From Argyresthia goedartella (lineage: Eukaryota > Arthropoda > Insecta > Lepidoptera > Argyresthiidae), in NCBI GenBank assembly GCA_949825045.1, contig OX463829.1, forward strand, positions 25,824,715 through 25,888,714: a stretch of DNA of 64,000 bases, read 5' to 3'. Below are positions 40,212 through 50,576 of the stretch, piece by piece. Position 1 is the stretch's first letter. The number at the start of each line of letters is the position of its first letter. Under the pieces are notes generated by a model, which was not told the DNA's origin, made no database searches, and saw nothing but the letters and a program-made list of their open reading frames with translations. The position numbers and the translations under genes are program-made.

Positions 40212-40904
40212 TAGTAGTTTAAGTGACTGATACATATTGGAGCGCATTAAAACTCGAGGGTGGGTAAATGAAACAAGCCGAATTCGAGTTTCATAATAAT
40301 ATCACTCGAGCGTTTTAATGCCTAATTACGTTAACGTTTAATGACTCAAGTTTCTGCTTGAGTATAGACAATGTAGACCTATTTTCGAAAACTCTGTATA
40401 ATGTGTCATTTTCTGGTGGAAAGTACAACTACTCATCCTATACCACAGGGTCCGCCCTTTATTAGGGAGTAGTGAACATCCCTTGTTCTTTTACAAATGT
40501 AAAAACAAGAAATTTTAATGTGTACTTTTTACTGAATAAACGATTATTATTATTATTACGTACAGTTAAATACACTAGTTTATCTATACATATATCCTAA
40601 GGTCTCTTTGATGTGTTCAGGAACCGCATGTTCGACCGGCATTGTGGCATTGATTATTGTTCTGCACTTGTTCAGCTTCTTCAGCAGTACCAACTTCACA
40701 GACAAACTAGGGGCGGCACGCAGGCGGGCGTCGGCGTTCGAAATTCGAATGTCATAATATGTCGAAATATTGATACATTATGGTCATAATGTATCAATAT
40801 TCAGGTAAGTAATTAGTTTTTACCAACTAGTATATCATTATGCTGGTCGTAACGTGCGGCTTTTGAACGCAGTAAAGAGGGTTTGTGATACGGGTGTAGA
40901 TAAA
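40212..40904 (+). mobile_element. Composite palindromic element family E, copy 4, interrupted
   Basis: Module 1 is split by a 230-bp retroelement at 40332-40561; module 2 is 40579-40904. The internal hairpin (40776-40811) has perfect 17-bp arms AATATTGATACATTATG, different in sequence from the hairpins of copies 2 and 5. Confidence 0.88.
40332..40561 (+). mobile_element. Nested retroelement 3' end with ATT tail and 7-bp duplication
   Basis: ATTACGT occurs at 40325-40331 and 40555-40561; removing one copy plus the insert restores the family E sequence CCTAATTACGTACAG. The insert ends TTTACTGAATAAACG and (ATT)n. No coding sequence. Confidence 0.85.
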
Positions 40905-41258
40905 CCAGTTTATTTGCAAATAGTAAAATATATTTAAATGTAGTAAATGTACTTTTTTATTTAATTGTGTTGAAAAGTTGGTTGTACGGAGTCTCTGCTT
41001 ATGAAACTTAGTGGGTTGTAAGTTTCAGAAACTATAGGAATGTTTCTGTGGGATTTGAAATCTGGACTTCTGCATTAAATCTCTTAATTTATTGGTTCCA
41101 CAATAAACGGTTTTCCCTGAGAGTTCGCTTCCCTCGCATATGATATGTACCGTACCTGTGATGACATCACCTGGGAAAATATGCAAATTATCCAAATGTA
41201 ATGCATAATTCCACCATACATATAATACACAGAATATATCTGTGATATAATAACATTC

Positions 41259-41259
<1 letters not shown>

Positions 41260-41289
<30 letters not shown>

Positions 41290-41475
41290 CTTTATTGCAT
41301 ATACACATTAATGGACAATTACAAACATAGTTAGTATACAAAGGCGTGCTTATCTCTATGTAGAGATTTCTTCCAGCAAACCCTGGGCTGACAGGAAAAA
41401 ATAGTTTCATGCGAAGGGATAGACCTATTATGCACAACATAACAAAAAACTAAACATCAGAGTGACTTTAATATA
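41260..41475 (-). mobile_element. Family R non-LTR 3' end, minus strand, ATT tail
   Basis: The inverse reads GGTTTGCTGGAAGAAATC, a perfect CTCTACATAGAG hairpin and ATAAGCACGCC (41345-41385). An (ATT)n tract (41260-41286) forms its tail. 40905-41259 holds nothing recognisable. Confidence 0.75.
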
Positions 41476-41744
41476 TGTATAATAAATTACTTAGATATTC
41501 TTCCCCTTCCAGGCACTCTGCCCCTAACTATTAGGTTATTCATGCCATCTCCAGGTGTCTTCGGAGAACATTTCTGCTTCCATTTCCAAGATGGACGCCA
41601 GATCTTTTATGACGCCCATGAAGGTGGGACGTGACACCGCCACCGGATAAAATATACGCCATTAGCCAAAGTGTTAAGGCTTGAATTATAAGATTTCGTT
41701 TGTTGAGAGGGATCATTTTATTTTTATGATGACAGGAATAAATT

Positions 41745-41850
41745 GCCGTCCTTTCGGGGTGGCAGAGGCACACTTACGCCCAAGTTTCGCAAGTTATTCG
41801 ATAAAGGGACGAGCCCAACGCTGCAGCTCTGGAAATATTAATTATCAGTC
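41745..41850 (+). repeat. Degenerate interspersed repeat fragment
   Basis: GGGGTGGCAGAGGCACAC and GGGACGAGCCCAACGCTGC resemble the repeat at 9557-9670. The rest of 41476-41884 holds no recognised feature. Confidence 0.4.
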
Positions 41851-41884
41851 CATCAGACGCAAAGCGACCAGACCCATTAATTGA

Positions 41885-42146
41885 TAGACCCGAATGGCGG
41901 CATCGGCAGTGACCCTGCTTACGAAGCCAAGGGTCCCGGGTTCGAGTCCCGGTGGAGGCAAATATTTGTTTCATGAGAACGGATGTTTGTGCCCTAGTCT
42001 TGGTTGTTTATCTATCTAAGTATAATGTTTATCTATATAAGTATGTGTATCGTTGTTTAGTACCCAAGATACAGGAAATCCTAGTTTGGGGCTAGATCAA
42101 TATGTGTAAATAGTGGTCAAGGTATTATTATTATTATTATTATTAT
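41885..42146 (+). mobile_element. SINE family A, copy 6 (full length)
   Basis: Head with box B GGTTCGAGTCC (about 41940-41950), body GTTGTTTATCTATCTAAG, GTTTAGTACCCAAGATACA, GGGGCTAGATCAAT, and an (ATT)n tail. Confidence 0.9.
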
Positions 42147-42219
42147 AAACATGTAGATTTACATATCGAACATTGATTTGAACTTTGGCAACCGTAGATA
42201 TGTCACCGTAAGATTGTCA

Positions 42220-42362
42220 AAACCGTTAGTTGATAAACTAAGGTTTTTTTACTTGTTAGTTGGTCAACTATCGACAGATAGTAAACTGTAGCGTACTGCT
42301 TACTATACGACGCGTTAGTTGATAAACTAACGGTTAAAACCGTAACCGTAACCGTAACCGTA
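42220..42362. repeat. CGTTAGTTGATAAACTAACG hairpins and CCGTAA tandem repeat
   Basis: GTTAGTTGATAAACTAA occurs at about 42226 and 42312; the second copy is a perfect 8-bp-arm hairpin. Four CCGTAA units follow (42340-42362). Confidence 0.75.
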
Positions 42363-42381
42363 CCTTACTTACTACAATCCT

Positions 42382-42644
42382 GGGGCCCAATTCTGGTACA
42401 CAATGACAGCTCAATGACAATTACATGACGATTACGGTCAACTTTAGATATCCAATATCTGACGATTTTGTAATCCCATTCCCTTTGTTGATTGGCTTAA
42501 TTATTGTGCTTACCAATTAACTTAATTTTTACCATAATTGCCTAAAAAAATATTCTCCGAACGCAAAATATTGTATATCTAAAATTGACCGTAATCGTAA
42601 TGTAATTGTCATGGAACTGTTATTGTGCACCGGAATTGGGCCCC
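42382..42644. mobile_element. MITE (263 bp) with about 75-bp terminal repeats
   Basis: GGGGCCCAATTCTGGTACAC at the left and the inverse GTGCACCGGAATTGGGCCCC at the right. The arms continue with ACATGACGATTACGGTCAA versus its near-inverse. No coding capacity; superfamily unknown. Confidence 0.85.
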
Positions 42645-42779
42645 TGTTTTAGTGATTAGATTGTCCGTGGCATCACCGACCGGCTCTGACGGAAGACCAG
42701 CGTTGGTTGCAAACCAGCCAGCATTATGCTGAGTCAGGGTCCGTTTTGCGACGCACAAGCTTGATATAGAAATTTAGTA

Positions 42780-43200
42780 TTACATATTAGTGTAAGTGCC
42801 TGTCTCGCAAATAAATCATCACAGTCTCAACGCTCTGTTGGCTGCAGCACCACTGACTGATCTGTTTGGTGATGCATGGAGGCATATTGTACGAGAATGT
42901 GGAAGGTTCTGCGAGGAGAATGTATGACAGGGTTGTGTTATATAATTAAGCTGTAATTCCAAATGACTGCAATGACATTTTTATCATTGAATTATTATTA
43001 TTATTATTATTGAAATTTTTTTTTGAACTGACATGTAAAATACTATAATTTATTATGATTTAAATGGAAGTGTATATTTGTTATTTGTATATTTGTATAT
43101 GTACAATGAATTGGACATTGTCTGTAATGTTGTGCATTTAACTGTATTAATAAATAAAAATAAATAAATAAATTATTCTATTCTATTCTATTCTATTCTA
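42780..43200 (+). mobile_element. Probable retroelement 3' end with AAATAAATAA / TTCTA tail
   Basis: A short frame LLAAAPLTDLFGDAWRHIVR followed by ECGRFCEENV and a stop (about 42838-42930) looks like the end of an ORF. An AT-rich UTR, AAATAAATAAATAAA and TTCTA repeats (43171-43200) follow. The frame has no motif I can name. Confidence 0.45.
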
Positions 43201-43205
43201 AAATA

Positions 43206-43324
43206 GTAAACTGATTTAAACTTGAATTGCAAACGAAATACCAGGGCAAACACTGCGGTTACTTAGGTGAAGACTGAATGGGGCCCTGGTATTTCGTTTG
43301 CAATTCAAGTTTAAACCAGTTTAC
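43206..43324. mobile_element. Mini palindromic element with G-core fragment (TIR type GTAAACTG)
   Basis: Arms 43206-43246 and 43284-43324 are 41-bp inverted repeats with one mismatch. The outer part is GTAAACTGATTTAAACTTG, the inner CGAAATACCAGGG. The 37-nt spacer with the inner arm edge carries the inverse of the G core (CACCTAAGTAACCGCAGTG, TTTGCCCTGG). Confidence 0.85.
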
Positions 43325-43378
43325 GGTGCCATTACATAATCTTAAAAAAACGCAAAGTACGTTTTTTATGAAGGAACT

Positions 43379-43716
43379 CGAATTTACGGTTTTCAGATTA
43401 TTTCCTTAACTTGTGCTTTATGAAAATGCTTCGTGCCAAATTTAATGATTCTAGGTCAACGGGAAGTATCCTATTGGTTTTGATTCCCCTGTACTGGAGT
43501 ATCAATCAAATTCAGCAAAATTGTGACATAAACGACGACATGTATTGATTGCTTTGACGTAGACGTTTGTTTTTTATACAACTTCAAGATACTACAGATC
43601 TAATTAATCAATACGCGTTGCTGAGAAAAAAAGGCCTTGACGACAGACAGACAGACGGACAACGAAGTGATCCTCTAAGGGTATTTCTTCCTTTTAAGTT
43701 ACGGAACCCTAAAAAC
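43379..43716 (+). mobile_element. (GTCY)n element L, copy 4 (left end missing)
   Basis: ACGGTTTTCAGATTATTTCC, AACTTGTGCTTTATGAAAA, GACAGACAGACAGACGGAC near 43640 and the right end AAGTTACGGAACCCTAAAAA. Confidence 0.8.
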
Positions 43717-43956
43717 AGCCTGTACAACTTATGTTTGTTCAGATAAAAATCCAATGTCAAGACTGGTTAAATCGAGTTTTCTCCATGATATTTCACCATC
43801 ACGCGATCTAAACTAATAGCAGGTATCCAATTTCGCATAAAGAATCGAGTCGCGAGCGACAGCCGGTTCAAACCGGAATTAACCGGATATGAGCTGACTG
43901 ATGCGACCCGGAAGTGAATCAATCCTGGTCCAATTCCATATCACGAGCTTTTTAAA

Positions 43957-44020
43957 GCCCCGACGTAAAGAGGGGTGTTACCTTTATAAGTTTGTCTTGT
44001 CCTATCTGCCACTATGGGAT
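43957..44020 (+). repeat. Repeat family F, copy 3 (short)
   Basis: CCCCGACGTAAAGAGGGGTG then TTATAAGTTTGTCTTGTC and GCCACTATGG. Start of the family F unit only. Confidence 0.5.
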
Positions 44021-44189
44021 CTATCTATTTTACTCAAAATCCTTATATCATAGCAGCAAAAAGTAGAGTCCTTCTTAAAGTAAACCTTCAAAACTAAAAT
44101 ATTTTATTACTTTCGGAAGTATACATTATATTTGAGTGTCATACTCATTACCCAGACTGTTTCTATGCTCACCCTACCACAGCATAACA

Positions 44190-44530
44190 CCGTGTCCTAC
44201 GGGCACGGGTTTAGAATCCGGGCCATCCAGCTGTGGAAAGCATTCCTGTCCACCATTAGAGACATTTCAACGTTTTTAAAAGTCGTCTGAAAGATTTTGT
44301 ATATTTAGGCTTAGATAAACAGGTTTAGGAATAAATTTGGAATGTGTATTATTATGTTTAGGTATGTAGTCTACGTAGTAAAATTGCACACAATTAGTCT
44401 AACCCCGATCAACACTTCACTCTCATTCTCTGAGTCGGTTTGCTGGAAGAGATCTCTTATTTAGAGATAAGTACGCCGTTGTGCACTGTTTTGTCTTTAA
44501 TGTAACTTTCCTTTAAATGTTGTGTGCTAT
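44190..44530 (+). mobile_element. Family R-like non-LTR 3' end
   Basis: Decayed coding end (GHGFRIRAIQLWKAFLSTI with frameshifts, FLKV), then a UTR with GGTTTGCTGGAAGAGATC, the CTCTTATTTAGAG hairpin and ATAAGTACGCCGTTGTGC (44440-44485). Confidence 0.75.
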
Positions 44531-45234
44531 ATAGAAATTATGAAATTCCTCCTAATTTGGACTACAACCAGATCGTGAATATTTCACAGTTCTAAGCAAC
44601 TAGATACGTCCAATTCTCAGAACAAAGTTGAAAACCGCCCGGCCACAGACCTTGTGTAAATTTAACCAGCTAACTACTAGTGAACTACTGTCCGTCGTCT
44701 GTTGATTCAATAAGCCCCTCTATTATCCGGTGACGTATTACCGGGTCATTGTCCGTGCAGATCAGTGTTCGCCCGGGCGAAACACATACATCACCTCCTG
44801 TTCGCCCGGGCAGGCTGTTTTACCGGGTATAACCGGTTATAACGCTGGTTGGGCCGTTTTGCATATTCACAAAAGAAGTTTTGAATTCAGGTTAAACTTG
44901 TGGCAACCGCCATTGCTGTAGCGATAGACTGGTCCCCTGTCACGATTTTTTAGGGGTGTCTAACGTAGCTCTGCTACTCGGTAAGACAAAAAGTCGTGAC
45001 GGTATCTATGTACGGGTATGTGGAAACGTGAAATTACTAGTAATCTTAAAAAAAAACCAGTTACTAAAGACTTACGAACTATGACTTACTAATATAATCT
45101 GGTTCGTTTAGTTGTGTAGAGATACTTGCAGCTTAACTATTTTTGATAAAACTTACTCCATCATTTGACTTTCCCTAAGAAAACTGTCTACTTAACAAAT
45201 AAATAATCAAATAGGTTGTTTAATTAATAATAAT
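44531..45234. other. No gene; 14-bp palindrome and repeat scrap
   Basis: TTCGCCCGGGCGAA (44768-44781) with a half copy GTTCGCCCGGGC about 34 bp later. The 63-codon frame over it shows no domain I know. Confidence 0.45.
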
Positions 45235-46670
45235 GTATAATAATCTTGACATAGACCCACTAGAGATCTATAGAATCATCACAAAACTAAACACAGGGAG
45301 TTCTCCTAGGTCTCGACAATATATCGCCACGTTTTCTAAAACTTGCTGAACATCTACTAACTCCTATAATCTGTCATCTCGCTAATCTATGTTTTCAACA
45401 AGGCATCTATCTTGCCTTCATGATTGACGCAAGCCATAACACCAGTGTACAAGAGTGGGAACAGAGAAGATATCAATAATTTTAGGCTTATTTCCATTCT
45501 CCCTTCTAAATCCAAAATACTAGAAAAACTACTAAACAATAGACAGCTTAATTATTTAGAAAAATTTAATAATATATCTCCCTCGCAATATCGATTTAGA
45601 CTCGTAAAATCTTCTAAAGATGCCGTCTCAGACCTTAGTTTCTTAATAATTGAAACGTGTCGACAGCAAACTTAAATGTTTAACGGTTCCTTGTCCCTTA
45701 ATCTGAAAAAAGCCTTCGACACAATATCTATTCCCACTCTTATACACAAGCGAAGCAAGAGATTATCCTCTAGCTCTTTTAAGACTATCTGGGCGAACGT
45801 AAACAACAAGTAAAAATTTAATCACATATGTACTAGTGACCAGGATGACGTTACATATGGCGTTCCTCAAGGATGTGTCCTAGAGTGAACAACAACAATA
45901 AATACATATAATTGAGATAGATCAAGATCTATTTTGTATTTATTAAAGCTCAAGAATGCATACGTATTTTCATACGCAGATGACACTGCAATTGTATTTT
46001 TTATGATCAATCTTGGGAAGAGACTAGGAAGCTGACAGAGACAGCACTAACAAGAGTTAATTGCTGGCTAAAATACATGTTATCCTTGAACACATCTAAA
46101 ACTAATTATTTGTGTTTTACTATGAACTCGAGAACCCAACCTAAATTATACTTCAAAACAATAAAATACACAGGTGTAACCAATCGTCAGACTATAGGCC
46201 TGCCCGCTTCCTAAAGTAAAATGCTTGATCAATCAATCAATCAATCAATCAAATCTCTTTACTACTGTAAATATTTACATAGACTTAAAATCGTCATTTT
46301 TTGTCACTTCTCTATATTGGACCACTGTGGTGTTATACTGAACGAAAGATCGCTGGTTTGATCACGTTGAATTATTAACAAATAGGATTAGAAAAATGAT
46401 GTGAATATTCAAAAAGCTAAGGCATATTAATTACATCGTTACACTACTAAATCAAATATATACTGCACTTGTGCAATCTATTATTACCTACTGCATCCCA
46501 ATTATGGGGAGGAGCAGCTAAAACGAGATTTAAAACTTGAAAGATATTTTCTACCATATAGATTCTCCTCTATTCAAGATACAGGCAAGTCATTTGTACA
46601 ATATATAGACCGTCTGTGGTACAATAAAATAAATCAAATATTGAGTATTTACAAACTTACTGCTCGCGCA
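45235..46670 (+). pseudogene. Non-LTR reverse transcriptase, heavily decayed, with nested insertion
   Basis: Plus-strand RT readable only across several frames: ISPRFLKLAEHLLTPI, QAITPVYKSGNREDINNFR then LISILPSKSKILEKLL (fingers), SLNLKKAFDTISIPTL (palm), VTYGVPQGCVLE, a catalytic box seen only as SYADDT-like codons near 45974-45990, LTRVNCWLKYMLSLNTSKT. After the nested family C end (46220-46331) comes the thumb: NRIRKMM-IFKKL, NQIYTALVQSIITYCIPI. The thumb segment is the source-type sequence of the block inside the SINE at 19660. Confidence 0.8.
46220..46331 (-). mobile_element. Family C non-LTR 3' end, copy 6, nested, TTGA tail
   Basis: ATCA repeated (46227-46252), then ACTACTGTAAATATTTACA, TATATTGGACCACTGTGG. 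On the minus strand this is the family C UTR ending in a TTGA tail. It splits the RT gene at 45235-46670. Confidence 0.85.
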
Positions 46671-47247
46671 AAGCCTTCGACAACCCTGTGGAGCCCGTTT
46701 TTGGTTTTGTTCTATGTCAAATGTCAGGCGTTGTTGATCTGATCAATGCTGGATTGGAACCTTACCTTAGCCACGATATTCTGCCGCCTTTAATTGGTAT
46801 CCGCCGTTCCTCGCGAAGCAAAATGTCCTCGACACCACGTGCTGGCGCCGCGTGGACTGTGACCTGCGACCCTCCAAGGGCCACAAACCGCCGATCCTCA
46901 GTGCAATCCTTGCACTGAGAGTTGCATACACACTGCACAATTGTTGTAACAGAAGCACAGAGTCCGAGAGTCCATAAAACCGATTAATTTGAATTATTTT
47001 CCGGGACCGCAATGAATCGCGTTCCGAGTCCGGCGACCGAGAGAGGGTGTCCGCTCATGCGTACACTAGCGCCACCGTAGGCGCACACGGCCAGGCAGGG
47101 AAACCAATACATCAAAGAATCAGAACCACAACGCCCGACCACTTACTATATGAGATGCAAAACAGTTGCTTTTAAAATGGCTTATAATGAGGTTGAATCA
47201 TTGTTCAAGCGCCCATCTAAACAGTGTATTCTGAGTGGAATGTCATT
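46671..47247. other. GC-richer stretch with a 76-codon frame, unrecognised
   Basis: A plus frame from 46688 to 46918 (starting MEPVFGFVLCQMSGVVDLIN) is open and in less AT-rich DNA than its surroundings, but I recognise no family; the minus strand is also open. Retroelement coding scrap is as likely as an exon. Confidence 0.35.
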
Positions 47248-47456
47248 GACGACCTCCTTGGCGCAGCGGTTTTGGCTCTGCCTACCATGCGAGAGTTCTC
47301 GGGTTCGATCCCCGGCTGGGGGTAAAGAAAAAAAAACCCTAGGTCTTGGATGTTTATGTGTGTGTGACATCGCTGTTTCTGGTTCCCACGACACAGTGTA
47401 TCCTAGTGTGGGGACAGAAGCAATGTATGTGCCTGTATGTAAATGTTTATGTTTAA
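47248..47456 (+). mobile_element. SINE family B, copy 3
   Basis: TGGCTCTGCCTACCATGCG, box B GGTTCGATCCC (about 47303), then TGTGTGACATCGCTGTTTC, GGTTCCCACGACACAGTG and GTAAATGTTTATG. Confidence 0.9.
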
Positions 47457-48158
47457 TTTAATAACCTATATGTATATGTACACTTAGTAACTATTCAGCA
47501 CATCTTCACTTAAAACTTAGAAAAAAAAACTTAAAAATTACTTTACTTTCTAGTTAATGTTAATACATATTAAAACTAATGTTAATCACAGATCCTGTAA
47601 ACTCAGAAGTGTTTATTTAACATAACATAGCGTCACACCTTTTCCCATACGAGGTGGGTTTCACGCTTGCTTCTCACATAAGAGATGCAGGTTCGATTCC
47701 TTTAAAAAAATACAAGGAAAATATTATTTCGGAAAATGTATCTTCCTGGTTTGTTAGTAGTAGTTAGTAGTAGTTAGTGTTAACAACTGTTTTGTTATCA
47801 ACAAAATTTAAGTTAAATTTTGTTAAATTAAAGGCTACAGGCTTGTGAATAAGTAACAGAACAAGTCGTCATTTGATATGATTTCTCATTCAAGTTGAAA
47901 TTGTCGTCAATGACTCAACTTATCACTAAAAAAGCTTGTAAAAAGCAGCTTGAATCAAAATCGTCGTGGCTGAGCTGTAATCCGGGCATTACCTGACACG
48001 AACAGTGCGCACGGATAGTTTTGAAATGCTCTGAATAAACTTGTATGGCCAGTTTGTTGCTCTGCTGTTCCGGAGTGAGTTGTGATGAAACATCAGAATC
48101 GCATTGAAACTTTAAACTGACGCATGCATTGGTTTTTGGCCCTACGATAGGACACAGA
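47457..48158. other. No gene; SINE D head scrap
   Basis: TTTCACGCTTGCTTCTCAC with GCAGGTTCGATTCC (47655-47700) is a family D head fused to the CCTTTTCCCATACGAGGTGG repeat scrap. TAGTAGT tandem units lie near 47755. Otherwise nothing recognised. Confidence 0.5.
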
Positions 48159-48330
48159 TCTCAGAGGCGTTGCAGTTCGAGGTCCTGCTTGCCAAGCGAG
48201 AGGACCCAGGTTCAAACCGTGACTGGGAAGCAAGAAAAAGAATTCCCAGGTCTGGATGTGTATGTAAGACGTCGCTGTTTCTAGTCCCCACGCCACAGGA
48301 TATCTTAGTGTGGGGCCAGAGCAACGATAG
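48159..48330 (+). mobile_element. SINE family B, copy 4 (diverged, 3' truncated)
   Basis: CCTGCTTGCCAAGCGAGAGG, diverged box B GGTTCAAACCG, then AAGACGTCGCTGTTTCTAG and TTAGTGTGGGGCCAGAGC. Confidence 0.8.
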
Positions 48331-49173
48331 TTCGCGTCGCGACAGGTTGGGATGGCACTCGGGGAAGATATAGTACAAGTGTGTTTGTCGCCCCCTATCC
48401 GATTACCCGTCCAATTCATTCGCATTTTAACTCACTAATACTACGTACCACTAATAAAATGATATATGAGGACGATAATTAAGCCACACATTAATCTTAA
48501 ATCATAATTTATCATGTTTTTCCGATTGCCATCACAACCTCTCGCGAACTCTACAGGACTTGTCGTCCTGTAGTAATATGAGTTAGGTTAAAAGATAGAC
48601 CAGGCTGTAAGCATATATAATCATGGAAGTTAGAATAGAGATTGGAAGGAAACGGAATACAGAGACTTACACAGAAATAAGTCTAGCTAAGTATATGTTA
48701 GTTTGTCATGAAATTACTCCAGTAGTAAATAAGCATTAAGCAAAGAATACAAATAGCAGTATTACTACGAGTAATCCTTTTACTCGAGATCTATCGAAAG
48801 CGGAACGATATCTTAATACCTATAAGACACATTAGGAAACCTTAATATCTATAATCTTTATATCCAGAGTGCGGGTCGACCGGAATAGCAATAAGCTTTA
48901 ATATATTATTATCAATAAATAATGTCCATGTTACCCTAGTTGTAGTAAAAATAAGGCCATTATTCATATTGATCATTTGTGTATCTACTCACGTTTGCAG
49001 AGCTAGTGGGGTAGTATGCGAGTGGAATATTAAATCTGTTTCTCTACTATGTGCAGAGTTTTCTCCCTTTGAAGGCTTTTACGAGTAGCACAGAATATCT
49101 AAAAGTACTATAATAGTGTTGCTTTGTCCGTGGTTTTCAGCGGGAAATTAGATTACAGAATTGTTAAAGACCT
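48331..49173. other. No gene; small hairpin
   Basis: CTACAGGAC / GTCCTGTAG with a 5-nt loop at 48552-48574. Nothing else recognised. Confidence 0.5.
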
Positions 49174-49412
49174 GCAGCCTTATGGCGTAACTCTCTGAAG
49201 TTCAGAACGTGTGTCTATGATTCATCTCATGCTTATACAATTTCATCGATTGCGGGGTATCACCGAAGGCTTCTAGGCTTCGTTCAATGAGCTTGGGTTT
49301 GGCCTCCATTATGATGCTACTTGCGTGATACCAATTTGACAGATGAAGCTGGTGTCAAACGTAAAAGTCTATATGAAGTTCATAGCTCAGACGACTTACG
49401 CCATAAGGCTGC
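49174..49412. mobile_element. MITE (239 bp) with 17-bp perfect terminal repeats
   Basis: GCAGCCTTATGGCGTAA at 49174-49190 and its inverse at 49396-49412. Weaker mirror similarity continues inward (GAAGTTCA on both sides). No coding capacity. Confidence 0.7.
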
Positions 49413-50362
49413 TGGGGTGTGTTTGAATATTATATAGGATGTTGTATTGTAAGGTTACGCGCCACTCGGGGGTGGTGGTTATTAACATGAAAAATATGTA
49501 AAAACCACAGATTATCAATGCTCTGTGGTAAAAACAATACCGGTAAACCGGCGGGGCGTGTGCGCACGTCGCGGTTCTTTCTAGATAAATTAAACACGGC
49601 AATTTGTGAATCAAATTATTTCAACGATAGGTTGCAACAAATTTTCCTGAATCCGGTGTAACTTTACAAATCAACCTACAACTTTGTCTGCGTGGACTTT
49701 CGCAATGAAAACAACAACTACAGCAAGACTGGATCACGGAGGGTGGACTTTGATCGCACAAACATGAAGAAGTCGCGCGATGTCACTGAAATAGTTGGTA
49801 CAGGACCTTGAAGATTGGCTCTATAGCAATGTGGCTTATGCCCGACAGTGGGTTGAGCGTGATGATAGTGAAATAATTTCTTTAAAGAACACATTGACTG
49901 GTGTTTCCTCTTGTGACAAAATAAAAAGGTTATCTGCATTTATAACCGCGAGCAAGCAACATACCTATACATATTATTAGCCGTGGGGAAATCAATCAGC
50001 CCTTAAGTCTGTTCCAGCAACCATTAGGCCCTGGACCTTGTCTCACAGCGCCAATTTGTCTATTTCTCCAACAGCAGTCGTTGTTTCTGTTTTAAAAAAA
50101 ACTCATCTTTGAATCAGCACTGATCACGTACACCACGCCAGAAAGGGTAAATAGCTTCAACTTCTCTAATTTTCCAGCAGCAGGCTTGTTTCTGTTGAAT
50201 GGTTGTTTCTCTTGGTGGCCCGCCCCCCCAACCCATCGACTTTGACATCGTAATGACTACGTTCACGACGCCAGAAGGGGTTAACAGCTGAAATTTATTT
50301 ATTTGGCCAGTAGCAGACGTTCTTTCGGTTTCCGCCCCCTACGAAGACTGTGTGTGACGTGT
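49413..50362. other. No gene recognised
   Basis: Frames of 60-73 codons lack motifs. CACGCCAGAAAGGG and CGACGCCAGAAGGGG at 50137 and 50268 hint at a degraded direct repeat (period about 130). Confidence 0.45.
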
Positions 50363-50576
50363 AGAACCTCTGTAGTGCTGCGGTCGAGGCTGTGATTCCT
50401 AAGTGAGAGGGCCCGGGTTCGAATCCCGGCTGAGAAAGGAAAATAATAATAAAATTAACCCCAGGTCTTACATATTTACATGTTTGTGACGTCGCTGCTT
50501 CTGGTTCCCACGACACAGCGTATCCTAGTGTGGAGCCAGCAGCATTGTATGTGCCTGTATGTAAATATTATGTTAG
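50363..50576 (+). mobile_element. SINE family B, copy 5
   Basis: Head with box B GGTTCGAATCC (about 50417), ACCCCAGGTCTTACATA, GTTTGTGACGTCGCTGCTTC, GGTTCCCACGACACAGCG and the TGTGCCTGTATGTAAATA end. Confidence 0.9.

Noticed and set aside
46688..46918. Host exon
   Set aside because: Open 76 codons in GC-richer DNA, but no recognisable domain, no splice evidence, and it follows directly on a retroelement.
6371..50440. tRNA genes at the GGTTCGANTCC sites
   Set aside because: Each box B match is followed by a SINE body and lacks a paired acceptor stem and a T-run terminator at tRNA distance. They are SINE heads.
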